This document shows positions 49,059-56,976 of a stretch of 64,000 bases of DNA, piece after piece. The position numbers and the translations under genes are program-made. The notes under the pieces were generated by a model. That model worked only from the letters and a program-made list of their open reading frames with translations, had not been told where the DNA came from and did not search any database. How positions within the stretch are numbered: the stretch's first letter is position 1; the number at the start of each line of letters is the position of its first letter. Location: assembly GCA_963739545.1 (NCBI GenBank), contig CAVUAT010000014.1, forward strand, positions 1,488,001-1,552,000. The letters run 5' to 3'. Source of the stretch: CAVUAT01 sp963739545. GTDB lineage: Bacteria; Actinomycetota; Thermoleophilia; Solirubrobacterales; 70-9.

Positions 49059-52000
49059 TCGTCGCCCTCGTCCTCGCTGGCGAGCTCCTCCTCGATCAGA
49101 CCGCGTTCGCGCCTGCAGATCGGCTGGAACGAGCAGTACTCCGGGCACTTGCCGTTGAGCGGCCTGCGGCCGATGTCGCCGGCGTGGATCTCACCGACGA
49201 TCGCCCCTGCACGCTCCCGAGCGTCCTCGAGCGCCTGCTCGAAGTCCTCGTCGGCCAGGTGGTCGTTCGGCCTCGGGTCGAGAGGCTCGAGGTCGTCGAC
49301 TAGCTCCTTGCGAAGCAGGCCCTTCGGCTGGCGGTTCCCGGTGCCCCCGAGCGGGCGGTAGACGCCGCCCGCGAGCTCAAGCCCCCAGAGCTCGCGCACG
49401 GCCAGCATGTAGAGCTGGAGCTGGAGCTTGCCCCGGTCGAGCATTCCCTTGCCGCCGTCGACCTTCGACGACGACTTGTAGTCCTGCACCAGCGCCTCGC
49501 GGGACGGACCGAGGTCGATGCGGTCGATCTGGCCGTGGATCCCGGCACCGTCGGCGATCTCGTATGCGGGCTTGTCGCTGCGGCCAAGGCCGAAGCTCGC
49601 CTCGAACAGGTCGACGTCGGGGTCGAAGGGGACGCTCGTCGCCGCCTCATCGATGACGAATGCCAGGACCAGGCCCTCGGTCCGCCGCAGCGTTGCGGCG
49701 GTCGTGGAACGCTCGCGAGGCAGCCACTTCGCTCCCATCTCGTCGATCAGCTCGATCGCGCGCGAGCGCCACAGCTCGAGCGTTGCCGGGGTTGGGCGGG
49801 CCTGGCCGCCGGGGCGCTCGCGGTAGAGGGCCTCCAGCACGCGGTGAGCCACCTGCCCCGACGTCAGGGCGTCGCTCTCGGGCTCGATCTCCTTCGGCTT
49901 CAGCTCGTGCTGGACGAACCACCGATACGGGCAGGTCGCGAACTCCTCGAGGGTCGATGGGCCGAACAGGGACTTGGCGGCCATCTCGTCGCGCACGGCC
50001 GGCAGCGACACGGGACCGGGGTCGCGGCGCGCCTTCGTCGTCGCCTCCGCGGCGGTCGCGAGGCGCGACGCGATGCGCGCGCGCAAGTCCTCCCCGGTGC
50101 CGTCGAGCCCAGGCTGGGACCCCGCCGCCGGCGATCCCACCCGCGACGCCAGGGCGCGCGCGAGCTCGTCCTCGCTCGGCGCCGAGCCGGGAGCGAACAC
50201 CGACTCGGCGATCCCGCGCCCGCCGGCCTCTGCGGCGAGCTGTGCATCGCGGAGCGCGAGGTCGTCCGGCAGCGGGGGGTCGAGCAGCTCTCGGACCTCG
50301 TCAACGAACGGCGAGCGCGCGGTCGCCCCGCCCTCGTCGTCCGCGAGGCGCCACGAGAGCCAGAGGCGTGTCTTCGCCCGCGACAGCGCGACCGCGAACA
50401 GGTAACGGTCCTCGTCCTCGGCCCTGACCCGCGGGCGCAGCGCCAACGCAGCGCGGGCGTCGTCGGAGAGGAGGGGGCCGCCGCTGTCGCGGCGCGGGAA
50501 GTCGCCGTCCTGAAGGGAGCAGAGGAACACGTGGTCGACCCGGCGGGCCCTGGCGCGGTACGGGCTGATCACGCGGACCCGGCCCTCGGTCGGCCCGCGC
50601 CACAGCGGAACCGCCAGCTCGGCCACGGTGGCGGCGAGCTCGGAGGGATCGACTGCGAGCCCGAGGTCGGCGAGCTCGAGCAGCCGGCGCTCGATCTCCG
50701 CTCCCGCCCGCAGCTCGAGCGAGCGGTCGTCACCGGCCACGGCACCCTGTCCGCGCTGGGCGCCCTCGGCGACCCACCGCACCTGCCGCGCAGCCTCTTG
50801 GAGCAGCCTCGCACCCGAGGCCTCGCGCAGCCGCTCGATCTCGGCGAGTCGGCGACGGTTCGCGCCCGAGTTCCAGTCCTCGATCGCCTCGTCCGCACCG
50901 CTGAGCCTGCCGCGCCGAACCCTGCGCTCGAACCAGTCGACGCGGCCGGGCGAGTCGAGCCCGGGGGTGCGCAGGTAGGCGAGCACGTCCTCGGCGCGCC
51001 TGGTTCCCACCGCCGCCTCCAGCAGCGCGATCACCCCCGCGCCGGTGAGCGTGCGGGTGACGTCGAGGTCGGCCTGGACGGCGACGGGGATCCCGAAGCG
51101 CGTGAAGACCCGCCGGTAGAGGGGGCCGAGCGCCTCGGGGCTTCTCAGCACGACGGCGATCTCACCGGCGGGGGTGCCCTCGTCGAGCAGGCCGGCGATC
51201 GCCCCGCCGACGGCTTCGGCCTCCGCGAGCTCACCCGCCGACGCGAGCAGCTCGATGCCGCCGTCGGCCGGGATCGGGTCGCCTCGCACCTCCGGCGGCT
51301 CGCCGAAGCGGCGCTCTACCTCGAACAGCGAAGCGCTGCGCGTGTACTCCGGATGGGGCCCGAGTTGCTCCACGCTGGCGTCCTTGACCTCCCGGAGCTC
51401 GGCGAACAGGGCGCCACGGGCGGCGAACACGTCGCGGTCCTCCCAGGGAACGGCGACCGTCACGTCGGCGGCTCCGAGCAGGGCCCTGACCAGGTCGAGC
51501 TGCTCGACGGTCAGGTCGTCGAACCCGTAGAGGAAGACCGGGCGTGCTCCCCAGGCCTCGGGGCGCTCGGCGAGCGCGGCGATGGCCGACGCCGCGAGCG
51601 TGTGCGCGTCGGCTCTGCCGAGCTCGTCGCGGACCTCGCAATAGGACGCGTACAGCCGCGCGACCTCCATCTCGTACGGCCCGGCCTCGTTTGCGCGTCC
51701 GGCGAGCGTCCCGGGGTCGACGCGCGCCGCCTGCAGGTCGCCGACGAGGTCGTCGAGCGCGGCCGCGAACCCCGTCTTCGAGGAGGACGCGGCGAGCAGC
51801 CTCAGGCGCTTGGTGCGACCGACGGCCTCGCGCGCGACGCGGATCCGCTGGACCGCGCTCAGGCGCGGGGGCGAGAAGACCTCCGCCGCCTGAGCGACGA
51901 GGTCGAAGAGGCGGTCGAAGGTGCAGACGGTCGCCCCGAGCACTGCGGCTCCGCCCGTGGTCAGTTCGGTTTCGAAGCGCTCGGCGTCGTCGAGGGTCGG

Positions 52001-52102
52001 CACGACGAGCACCGGATCGTGCGAAAGCGAGGCGCGAAAGCCCTCCAGCACCCGGCCCGTGCGCCCCGAGTTCGGCGGCCCGACGATCAGCGAAAGCGTC
52101 AT
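49055..52102 (-). CDS. addB: AddB-type helicase-like/nuclease subunit
   Basis: The 1015-aa protein begins LSLIVGPPNSGRTGRVLEGF, where the Walker A lysine is replaced by Arg (NSGRTG), so the ATPase part is probably inactive, as in known AddB proteins. The C-terminal nuclease has FATCPYRWFVQHEL (about 726), VQDYKSSSK (about 877) and CPEYCSFQPICRRE (about 990), which together place the cysteines of a 4Fe-4S cluster. It pairs with the AddA subunit that follows in an ATGA overlap. ATG 52102 is chosen over GTG 52111; TACGGT just upstream suggests a leaderless message. Confidence 0.9.
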   Translation of the reverse strand: MTLSLIVGPPNSGRTGRVLEGFRASLSHDPVLVVPTLDDAERFETELTTGGAAVLGATVCTFDRLFDLVAQAAEVFSPPRLSAVQRIRVAREAVGRTKRLRLLAASSSKTGFAAALDDLVGDLQAARVDPGTLAGRANEAGPYEMEVARLYASYCEVRDELGRADAHTLAASAIAALAERPEAWGARPVFLYGFDDLTVEQLDLVRALLGAADVTVAVPWEDRDVFAARGALFAELREVKDASVEQLGPHPEYTRSASLFEVERRFGEPPEVRGDPIPADGGIELLASAGELAEAEAVGGAIAGLLDEGTPAGEIAVVLRSPEALGPLYRRVFTRFGIPVAVQADLDVTRTLTGAGVIALLEAAVGTRRAEDVLAYLRTPGLDSPGRVDWFERRVRRGRLSGADEAIEDWNSGANRRRLAEIERLREASGARLLQEAARQVRWVAEGAQRGQGAVAGDDRSLELRAGAEIERRLLELADLGLAVDPSELAATVAELAVPLWRGPTEGRVRVISPYRARARRVDHVFLCSLQDGDFPRRDSGGPLLSDDARAALALRPRVRAEDEDRYLFAVALSRAKTRLWLSWRLADDEGGATARSPFVDEVRELLDPPLPDDLALRDAQLAAEAGGRGIAESVFAPGSAPSEDELARALASRVGSPAAGSQPGLDGTGEDLRARIASRLATAAEATTKARRDPGPVSLPAVRDEMAAKSLFGPSTLEEFATCPYRWFVQHELKPKEIEPESDALTSGQVAHRVLEALYRERPGGQARPTPATLELWRSRAIELIDEMGAKWLPRERSTTAATLRRTEGLVLAFVIDEAATSVPFDPDVDLFEASFGLGRSDKPAYEIADGAGIHGQIDRIDLGPSREALVQDYKSSSKVDGGKGMLDRGKLQLQLYMLAVRELWGLELAGGVYRPLGGTGNRQPKGLLRKELVDDLEPLDPRPNDHLADEDFEQALEDARERAGAIVGEIHAGDIGRRPLNGKCPEYCSFQPICRRERGLIEEELASEDEGDE

Positions 52103-52223
52103 CGCCCCCACCGTAGTGCGGATAACGCGCGGAAACCCCAGCGTCCGTTTTGCCGTCGGGGGGCGACTCTAACTTTGGCCAGGCTCACAGAACGTAAGTC
52201 ACCTGAGGAGAACAGGATCTGAC

Positions 52224-52682
52224 ATGACACTTTGCTTCGTAGACCCCGCAGACGCCATTCGCGCGATCGCTGACTCGGTCGGCCGCGAGGCCCGGCGCCA
52301 GCTGCTGGGCGAGGCCGTGCGCGCCTGGGTGGACGAGATTCCCGACGCCGAGCTCCAAGACCACTACGCGAAGGCCATCGCCGAGCTCGACGAGCACGAC
52401 ATCTCGATGCTCGCCGCCTGGCACAGCTCGATGGAGGTCGGCGGCCAGCCGGTCCCCAACCGCGACTTCCTGATGGGCGCCTTCGACAGCCTCGGCGAGC
52501 ACCGCCGCGAGGCCCTCAAGCTCGCCGCGGGTTTCCGCGGCGAGGAGGCCTTCGAGGAGGGCATCAGCGAGGAGCGCGCCCTCGACACCGTGCTCGAGTG
52601 GCTGTCGCAGCCCCGCCTCATAGAGCTCGCGCGAGAGGCGACCGAGCTCTACATCTGGGACCGCGCAGGCTCCGACAACTAG
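52224..52682 (+). CDS. Hypothetical helical protein, 152 aa
   Basis: It starts with ATG after AGGAGAACAGG and reads TLCFVDPADAIRAIADSVGREARRQLLGEAVRAWVDEIPD, then helices (LQDHYAKAIAELDEHDISMLAAWHSSMEVGG, EHRREALKLAAGFRGEEAFEEG, ALDTVLEWLSQPRLIELAREATELYIWD). It is acidic and fully alpha-helical, with no membrane segment or known catalytic motif. It is preceded by promoter-like TAACTTT and followed by a strong terminator. It does not match a family I recognise. Confidence 0.7.
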   Translation: MTLCFVDPADAIRAIADSVGREARRQLLGEAVRAWVDEIPDAELQDHYAKAIAELDEHDISMLAAWHSSMEVGGQPVPNRDFLMGAFDSLGEHRREALKLAAGFRGEEAFEEGISEERALDTVLEWLSQPRLIELAREATELYIWDRAGSDN

Positions 52683-52689
52683 GGTTCCG

Positions 52690-52727
52690 CGTGATCTTTG
52701 CCCGGCTGTAGCCGGGCAAACGTCACG
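52690..52727. terminator. Bidirectional terminator hairpin
   Basis: TTTGCCCGGCT pairs perfectly with AGCCGGGCAAA over 11 bases with a GT loop, flanked by CGTGA/TCACG that extend the stem. It lies between two convergent genes. Confidence 0.85.
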
Positions 52728-52744
52728 ACGCCGACGTGGGGCCG

Positions 52745-53404
52745 TTAGTCCTGAAGCGCCCCGCGAATCTCCTCCATCGCCTGGCGGGGAGCGCGGTAGT
52801 GGACGGCGCGCAACCCGAGGGTGCGGGCCGCACCGACGTTCGGCTCGATGTCGTCGATGAAGAGGCAGGCGCCCGGATCCGGGCCGCCGAGGCGCTCGAG
52901 CGTGAGCTCGTAGATCTCGGGGTCGGGCTTGCGGCAGCCGACGAAGGCCGAGTCGACGACCAGCTCGAAGATCTCGTCGACGGGCAGCATCGAACGCCAC
53001 CTCGCCTCCCATTCGCGGACGTTGTTGGTCAGCATCGCCATCGTGTACCCGGCGGCCTTCAGGTCCCGCATCAGCTCGATCATCGACTCATTCGGGTTGA
53101 GGGCCTCGAAGTAGATCTCGGCGAAGCGGTGCATTTCGGGGCGGTGGCCGATCGCCGGCTCGAGCGAATCGGCGAGCCGGTCGAGAAAGGCCACCTCGGT
53201 GATGCGGCCCGTCTCGAGCTCGAACAGGGGGTGAAGGCCGTCCTCAGCCTCGATCCGGGACATCGCCTTGCCGAGCTCTTCCATCGGGATGCCGGTCTCG
53301 TCCTGGACCGACGCGAACGATTCGATCAGCGGCGAGGTCAGCACGCCGCCGAAGTCCGAGATCACGACCGAGACGGGCCCCGGTGCGGGGACCGGGTCAC
53401 TCAT
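52745..53404 (-). CDS. HAD-superfamily hydrolase (HAD-IA, epoxide hydrolase N-like)
   Basis: The 219-aa protein has HAD motif I in VVISDFGGVLTS (residues 12-23), where the second Asp of DxD is replaced by Gly, as in the epoxide-hydrolase N-terminal-like subgroup. It also has MLTNN (motif II), GCRKPDPEIYELTLERLG (motif III Lys) and FIDDIEPNVGAA (motif IV). It probably dephosphorylates a small phosphorylated metabolite. It overlaps the gene before it by 8 bases (ATGAGTGA), suggesting coupling. Confidence 0.9.
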   Translation of the reverse strand: MSDPVPAPGPVSVVISDFGGVLTSPLIESFASVQDETGIPMEELGKAMSRIEAEDGLHPLFELETGRITEVAFLDRLADSLEPAIGHRPEMHRFAEIYFEALNPNESMIELMRDLKAAGYTMAMLTNNVREWEARWRSMLPVDEIFELVVDSAFVGCRKPDPEIYELTLERLGGPDPGACLFIDDIEPNVGAARTLGLRAVHYRAPRQAMEEIRGALQD

Positions 53405-54116
53405 TGCGGCGCACGATCAGGTAGTCGCCGATGCCGGTGGTGCCGTCAGCGGAGGTGTGCAGGAGAGCGGCTGAGGTCCCGTTCGATCCCGATCCGCGCA
53501 CACGGACAGGGTGGGCGCCTGCCGCGCGCATCGCCGGCGCGTCGGGGTCATCCCGCCAGAGCTCGAGGCCGACGCGCGAGGGCAGGCCGTCTGGCCCGTA
53601 CTGGGTTGAGAGCAGGGCCTCGACGAAGTGGGTGGCGCCGTCTCGCTCGAGCAGCCAGGCCGATGTCTGCTCAGCCGCGTGGTCGGCGCTGCCGGCGGGG
53701 CGGTGAGCGGTCAGCAGGATGAGGCCGCCGCCTGCGGTCGGGACCGTCAGGTGCCGGATCAGCGCGGCACCGTCTGCTGGGTCCGAGCTCCAGCTCGTCA
53801 GATGGCCCTCCCCGCCGACATGCTCGTCGCCTCCGGGGCCCGAGATCGAAACCGATGCCTCGCACAGCGCCGCTGTCGAGCCACCCCCCAGCTCGACGCT
53901 CGTTCGCGCCGTGAGCTCCACCTCCCAGCGCGCGTCGCCGAGCTCCGCGCTGAACCGTGCCCCCGCATCGGCCCGCTCGATTTCCACATCCGACGCGCCG
54001 GTGTCGCCGCTGCGCGTGAGCACGGCGGCGTTCTCTCCCTCGATCGACCACGCGACGCCGGCGACCTGAGAGGCCTCATCCGAGAAACCGCAGACCAGCG
54101 CCCCCGCCACGCTCAT
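53397..54116 (-). CDS. Hypothetical protein, 239 aa
   Basis: The sequence is beta-rich with frequent Gly, Ser and Thr: SVAGALVCGFSDEASQVAGVAWSIEGENAAVLTRSGDTGAS, then RWEVELTARTSVELGGGSTAALCEASVSISGPGG. A second half has VGLELWRDDPDAPAMRAAGAHPVRVRGSG and IGDYLIVRRNE. It has no signal peptide or membrane segment. The gene before it ends 52 bases away, and it overlaps the HAD gene after it. The start is uncertain because no ribosome binding site is obvious at ATG 54116. No family recognised. Confidence 0.6.
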   Translation of the reverse strand: MSVAGALVCGFSDEASQVAGVAWSIEGENAAVLTRSGDTGASDVEIERADAGARFSAELGDARWEVELTARTSVELGGGSTAALCEASVSISGPGGDEHVGGEGHLTSWSSDPADGAALIRHLTVPTAGGGLILLTAHRPAGSADHAAEQTSAWLLERDGATHFVEALLSTQYGPDGLPSRVGLELWRDDPDAPAMRAAGAHPVRVRGSGSNGTSAALLHTSADGTTGIGDYLIVRRNE

Positions 54117-54148
54117 CGCGATCGCGCTCGGCGGGACATTGGTGAGCA

Positions 54149-54171
54149 GATGAGGACCCGGTAGGGCCTCA
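54149..54171 (-). repeat. Stop-codon hairpin repeat, copy 4
   Basis: Minus-strand sequence starts TGAGGCCCTACCGGGTCCTC. The first TGA is the stop of the FxsA gene, and TGAGG pairs with CCTCA. Confidence 0.6.
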
Positions 54172-54795
54172 TCCGGGGAAGCTGCCCCGACCTTCGCCCG
54201 GTGGCAGACCGTCGTCGTCGCGCACCTCGTGGGCGGTCCCCTCGATGTCGTCGGGCTTCGGGCCGCGCTCGGGATTCGCCCAGTCGAAGTCGCCGAAGAT
54301 CGGGTCTTGGCGAAGCGGCTCCTGGTCGGCGACACGGCCTGGGCCCTGGGTCGGCTCGGGCCCTCGAGCCCCGCGGCGGGCGCGGCGATCCTGGACCCGG
54401 CCGTAACCCCATGCCGCGGCGCGGGGGCCGGCGGTGTAGCGGGTGCCGACGAAGCGCTTCAGGAACCCGCGCACGATCGCCCGCGTCGGGGGGATCAGCA
54501 GCAGCAGCCCGAAGATGTCGGTGATGAACCCGGGGGTGAGCAGCAGGGCGCCGCCGAAGATGATCAGCACGCCGTCGAGCACCTCCTTGGCCGGGATGCG
54601 GCTTTCGGCGAGGGCGCGGTTCAGGGCCACCCAGGCCGAGCGGCCCTGCGAGCGCAGCAGCAGCGATCCGAGGATGCTGTCCAAGAGCAGCAGGAAGATC
54701 GTGGGGCCGGTCCCGATCGAGCCGCCGACCTTGATGATCACGTAGAGCTCGATGATCGGGACGACGATGAAGACGGCTATGAGCAGCAGGACCAC
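54169..54795 (-). CDS. FxsA-family membrane protein
   Basis: The 208-aa protein begins in a membrane segment, VVLLLIAVFIVVPIIELYVIIKVG, followed by GPTIFLLLLDSILGSLLLRSQGRSAW and LIIFGGALLLTPGFITDIFGLLLLIPPTRA, the FxsA pattern. A cytosolic tail, rich in Arg and Gly, ends EGRGSFPG. FxsA in E. coli influences exclusion of phage T7 by F plasmids, but its role in general is poorly known. GTG 54795 is preferred to upstream ATG 54849, since TAGCCT lies 7 bases before it and the family starts there. The divergent small gene would overlap the longer form. Confidence 0.85.
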   Translation of the reverse strand: MVLLLIAVFIVVPIIELYVIIKVGGSIGTGPTIFLLLLDSILGSLLLRSQGRSAWVALNRALAESRIPAKEVLDGVLIIFGGALLLTPGFITDIFGLLLLIPPTRAIVRGFLKRFVGTRYTAGPRAAAWGYGRVQDRRARRGARGPEPTQGPGRVADQEPLRQDPIFGDFDWANPERGPKPDDIEGTAHEVRDDDGLPPGEGRGSFPG

Positions 54796-54802
54796 GACCG
54801 CA

Positions 54803-54808
54803 AGGCTA
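54803..54808 (-). promoter_or_regulatory. -10 box TAGCCT for leaderless fxsA gene
   Basis: Minus-strand TAGCCT ends 7 bases before GTG 54795; it decides the start. Confidence 0.55.
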
Positions 54809-54835
54809 GCCAGGGCGCGACGCTCGCCGCCTTCG

Positions 54836-54841
54836 TATCCT
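54836..54841 (+). promoter_or_regulatory. -10 box TATCCT for leaderless 74-aa gene
   Basis: TATCCT ends 6 bases before ATG 54848. Confidence 0.5.
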
Positions 54842-54847
54842 GTCTGC

Positions 54848-55072
54848 ATGACCCGCGACGAGGCAGAGAGTAGGCGCGACGAGCTCGCCCGCGAGCAGCC
54901 GGAAGTCACCTGGATCGCGGCAGAGTCCGACGGCGAGTGGAAGGTCGTGAAGATCGGGATGGCGCCTGCGAACCCGCCTTTTGGCACCGGTCTCGATGCA
55001 CGGCCGGGACCCGACGCAGGCGACACGCGCCCCGCACCCGAAAAGCAAGTCAACCCAAACTGGGGGTTTTAG
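54848..55072 (+). CDS. Hypothetical protein, 74 aa
   Basis: It opens with a charged helix (TRDEAESRRDELAREQPEVTWIAAESDGEWKVVKIG) and a proline-rich tail (PANPPFGTGLDARPGPDAGDTRPAPEKQVNPNWG). The EWKVVKIG beta strand followed by APANPPFGTGL resembles short actinobacterial proteins found near iron-sulfur assembly genes, but this is not certain. It ends 4 bases before the SufT-like gene, so it is probably cotranscribed with it. Confidence 0.65.
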   Translation: MTRDEAESRRDELAREQPEVTWIAAESDGEWKVVKIGMAPANPPFGTGLDARPGPDAGDTRPAPEKQVNPNWGF

Positions 55073-55076
55073 AGCG

Positions 55077-55373
55077 ATGCCAACCGAAGAACAGGTCTAC
55101 GAGGCGCTCGAGGAGGTCATCGACCCGGAGTTGGGTCTCGACTTCGTCTCCCTCGGTCTCGTCTACGACGTCGAGCTCGAGAGCGAGGAGGTCTTCGTCA
55201 CGTTCACGCTGACGACCCCCGCCTGCCCGATCGGCCCCCAGGTCTCCGAGCAGATGCGCGAGTTCGTCGGCGATCTCGACGGGGTGGCGAAGGTGCACCC
55301 GAAGATGGTCTTCGACCCGCCGTGGTCCCCGGACATGATGTCCGAGGACGCCAAGTTCGCGCTCGGGTACTAA
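55077..55373 (+). CDS. SufT-like/DUF59 (MIP18-family) iron-sulfur assembly factor
   Basis: The 98-aa DUF59-only protein shows ALEEVIDPELGLDFVSLGLVYDVELESEEVFVTFTLTTPACPIGPQVSEQM, with the conserved Cys in TTPACPIG (about residue 50) and the Asp-Pro-Glu start. Such proteins help mature Fe-S proteins. IspH and AddB, both Fe-S proteins, are in the same window, but no suf operon is here. It sits in a two-gene unit with the 74-aa protein. Confidence 0.88.
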   Translation: MPTEEQVYEALEEVIDPELGLDFVSLGLVYDVELESEEVFVTFTLTTPACPIGPQVSEQMREFVGDLDGVAKVHPKMVFDPPWSPDMMSEDAKFALGY

Positions 55374-55460
55374 ACCTAGGCAGAGCACCCGGGCTGCGAT
55401 TAGTTTCCGTCTCCTCGCGAGTTTCACCACCAAACGCAAACGCCAGGAGTGGAGGAGATC

Positions 55461-56075
55461 ATGGGCAAGACCAAGCTTTCGATGTCGATCAGCCTCGACG
55501 GATACGTCGCGGGGCCCGGCCAGGATGAGGACGACCCGCTCGGCAGGGGCGGGGAGGACCTGCACGAATGGCACTTCGGCCCCAAGGCGGAACATCCGGC
55601 TAACAAGCGGGTGAGCGAGGAGATCTTGGCGGGCATGGGCGCGACGATCATGGGCCGCAACATGTTCGGCCCGGTCCGCGGCGAGTGGGGGGACTCCGAG
55701 TGGGCCGGCTGGTGGGGAGAGGAGCCTCCGTACCACTGCCCCGTGTACGTCCTCACGCACCACGAGCGCGAGCCGGTCGAGATGAAGGGTGGAACGACCT
55801 TCCATTTCGTCACGGGCGGCGTCGAGGCGGCCCACGAGGAGGCGAAGGCGGTCGCCGGAGACAAGGACATCTCGATCGCCGGGGGAGCCAGCTGCGCGCG
55901 CCAATACCTGGCCGCCGGGCTGATCGATGAGATCGACCTCCAGTTCGCTCCGCTGATCCTCGGGGACGGAGAGCGGCTCTTCGAGGGCTTCGAACCCGGT
56001 CAGCTGAAGCTGGAAGTCACCCGGGTCCTCGAGGCACCCGGGGCGACGCACATCTCCTACAGCGTTGGTCGCTAG
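55461..56075 (+). CDS. Dihydrofolate reductase / RibD C-terminal-like reductase
   Basis: The 204-aa protein has the DHFR-like fold: KLSMSISLDGYVAGPGQDEDDPLG at the start, GATIMGRNMFGP, DISIAGGASCARQYLAAGLIDEIDLQFAPLILGDGERLF. Many such proteins are of unknown substrate (YwjB/YyaP type), so folate or flavin-precursor reduction is possible. ATG 55461 follows GGAGGAG by 3 bases. It ends on the CTAG shared with the converging DMT transporter gene. Confidence 0.88.
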   Translation: MGKTKLSMSISLDGYVAGPGQDEDDPLGRGGEDLHEWHFGPKAEHPANKRVSEEILAGMGATIMGRNMFGPVRGEWGDSEWAGWWGEEPPYHCPVYVLTHHEREPVEMKGGTTFHFVTGGVEAAHEEAKAVAGDKDISIAGGASCARQYLAAGLIDEIDLQFAPLILGDGERLFEGFEPGQLKLEVTRVLEAPGATHISYSVGR

Positions 56076-56944
56076 GCGAGCTCTTCCTCGAGCGCCAGGG
56101 GTGGAGGCGTCAGCGCCGCCGCCCCGATCACCAGGGCGAAGGCGAGAATCCGGATAGCGAGGCCGAGCGTGTCCTCGGGCATCGGCTCGGCGAAGACGAT
56201 CGGGCCGGCGGCGATCGTGAGCGCGTTGGCTGCGACGCTCGTCACCGCGATCACGGGCACCACGGGGCCCATCTGCAGGCTTCGGGCCGAGACCAGCAGG
56301 CCGGCCAGCGACAGGACCAGGATCAGGAGCGCCATCGGGCTGAGCAGGATCGTGAGGACGCTGTCGTCGCCGAGGGCGTCGCTGAGGGCCTTGATCGTGG
56401 TGTCGGAGGCCGCCCACAGCAGGCCTGCTGAGGCGCCGAACAGCACACCCGCCCTGCGGGTGCCTCTCGCGCCGACCGCCACGCCCACCCCGGCGGCGAT
56501 GACGATGCCGACGAAGATGGCGAGCGTGGCGCCGTCATAGCCCGAGTGGGCCTGGTCCGCGCCGCCGTCGAGCGTCGCGGCGAGGAAGGCGAGCCCCGCC
56601 GCGGCAAGCGCGACGCCGATCCACTCCCGCCGCGTCACCTCGTGGGCGAAGAAGCGGTCGGCGACGACCGTCAGCAGGACGAGCCCGCCGGCGATCGTCG
56701 CCTGCACCAGGGAGATCGGCGCGAGGGCGAGGGCGCCGACGTGAAAGAACCACCCGGTCAGCGCGATCCCAACGCCCAGGCTGTAGGCGGGCACGCGAAA
56801 GAGCACGAACGTGCTCCAGACCGGCCTGCGCCAGTCGACATCGGGGCTTTCGACCGCCCCGCGGTGCTTGTAGAGGAAGCCGACGATGGACGCCAGCGCC
56901 GTGGCGACCGAGAGCAGCAGGCCTATCTGGACGCCCACGGACAT
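56072..56944 (-). CDS. DMT-family (EamA-like) membrane transporter
   Basis: The 290-aa protein has about nine or ten membrane helices (GLLLSVATALASIVGFLYK, WSTFVLFRVPAYSLGVGIALTGWFFHVGALALAPISLVQATIAGGLVLLTVVADRFF, and paired repeat-like second half). The two halves resemble the EamA/NIPA repeats of drug/metabolite exporters. The substrate is not known. Its stop shares CTAG at 56072-56075 with the reductase gene. Confidence 0.85.
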   Translation of the reverse strand: MSVGVQIGLLLSVATALASIVGFLYKHRGAVESPDVDWRRPVWSTFVLFRVPAYSLGVGIALTGWFFHVGALALAPISLVQATIAGGLVLLTVVADRFFAHEVTRREWIGVALAAAGLAFLAATLDGGADQAHSGYDGATLAIFVGIVIAAGVGVAVGARGTRRAGVLFGASAGLLWAASDTTIKALSDALGDDSVLTILLSPMALLILVLSLAGLLVSARSLQMGPVVPVIAVTSVAANALTIAAGPIVFAEPMPEDTLGLAIRILAFALVIGAAALTPPPLALEEELA

Positions 56945-56976
56945 CGGTCAGCGAGGCTAGCGGTGCCGCGCGGGGG

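Noticed and set aside
49535..52222. 895-codon open frame antisense to addB
   Set aside because: It mirrors the high third-position GC of addB. It has no motif, start signal or fold, and the opposite strand holds clear helicase and nuclease motifs.
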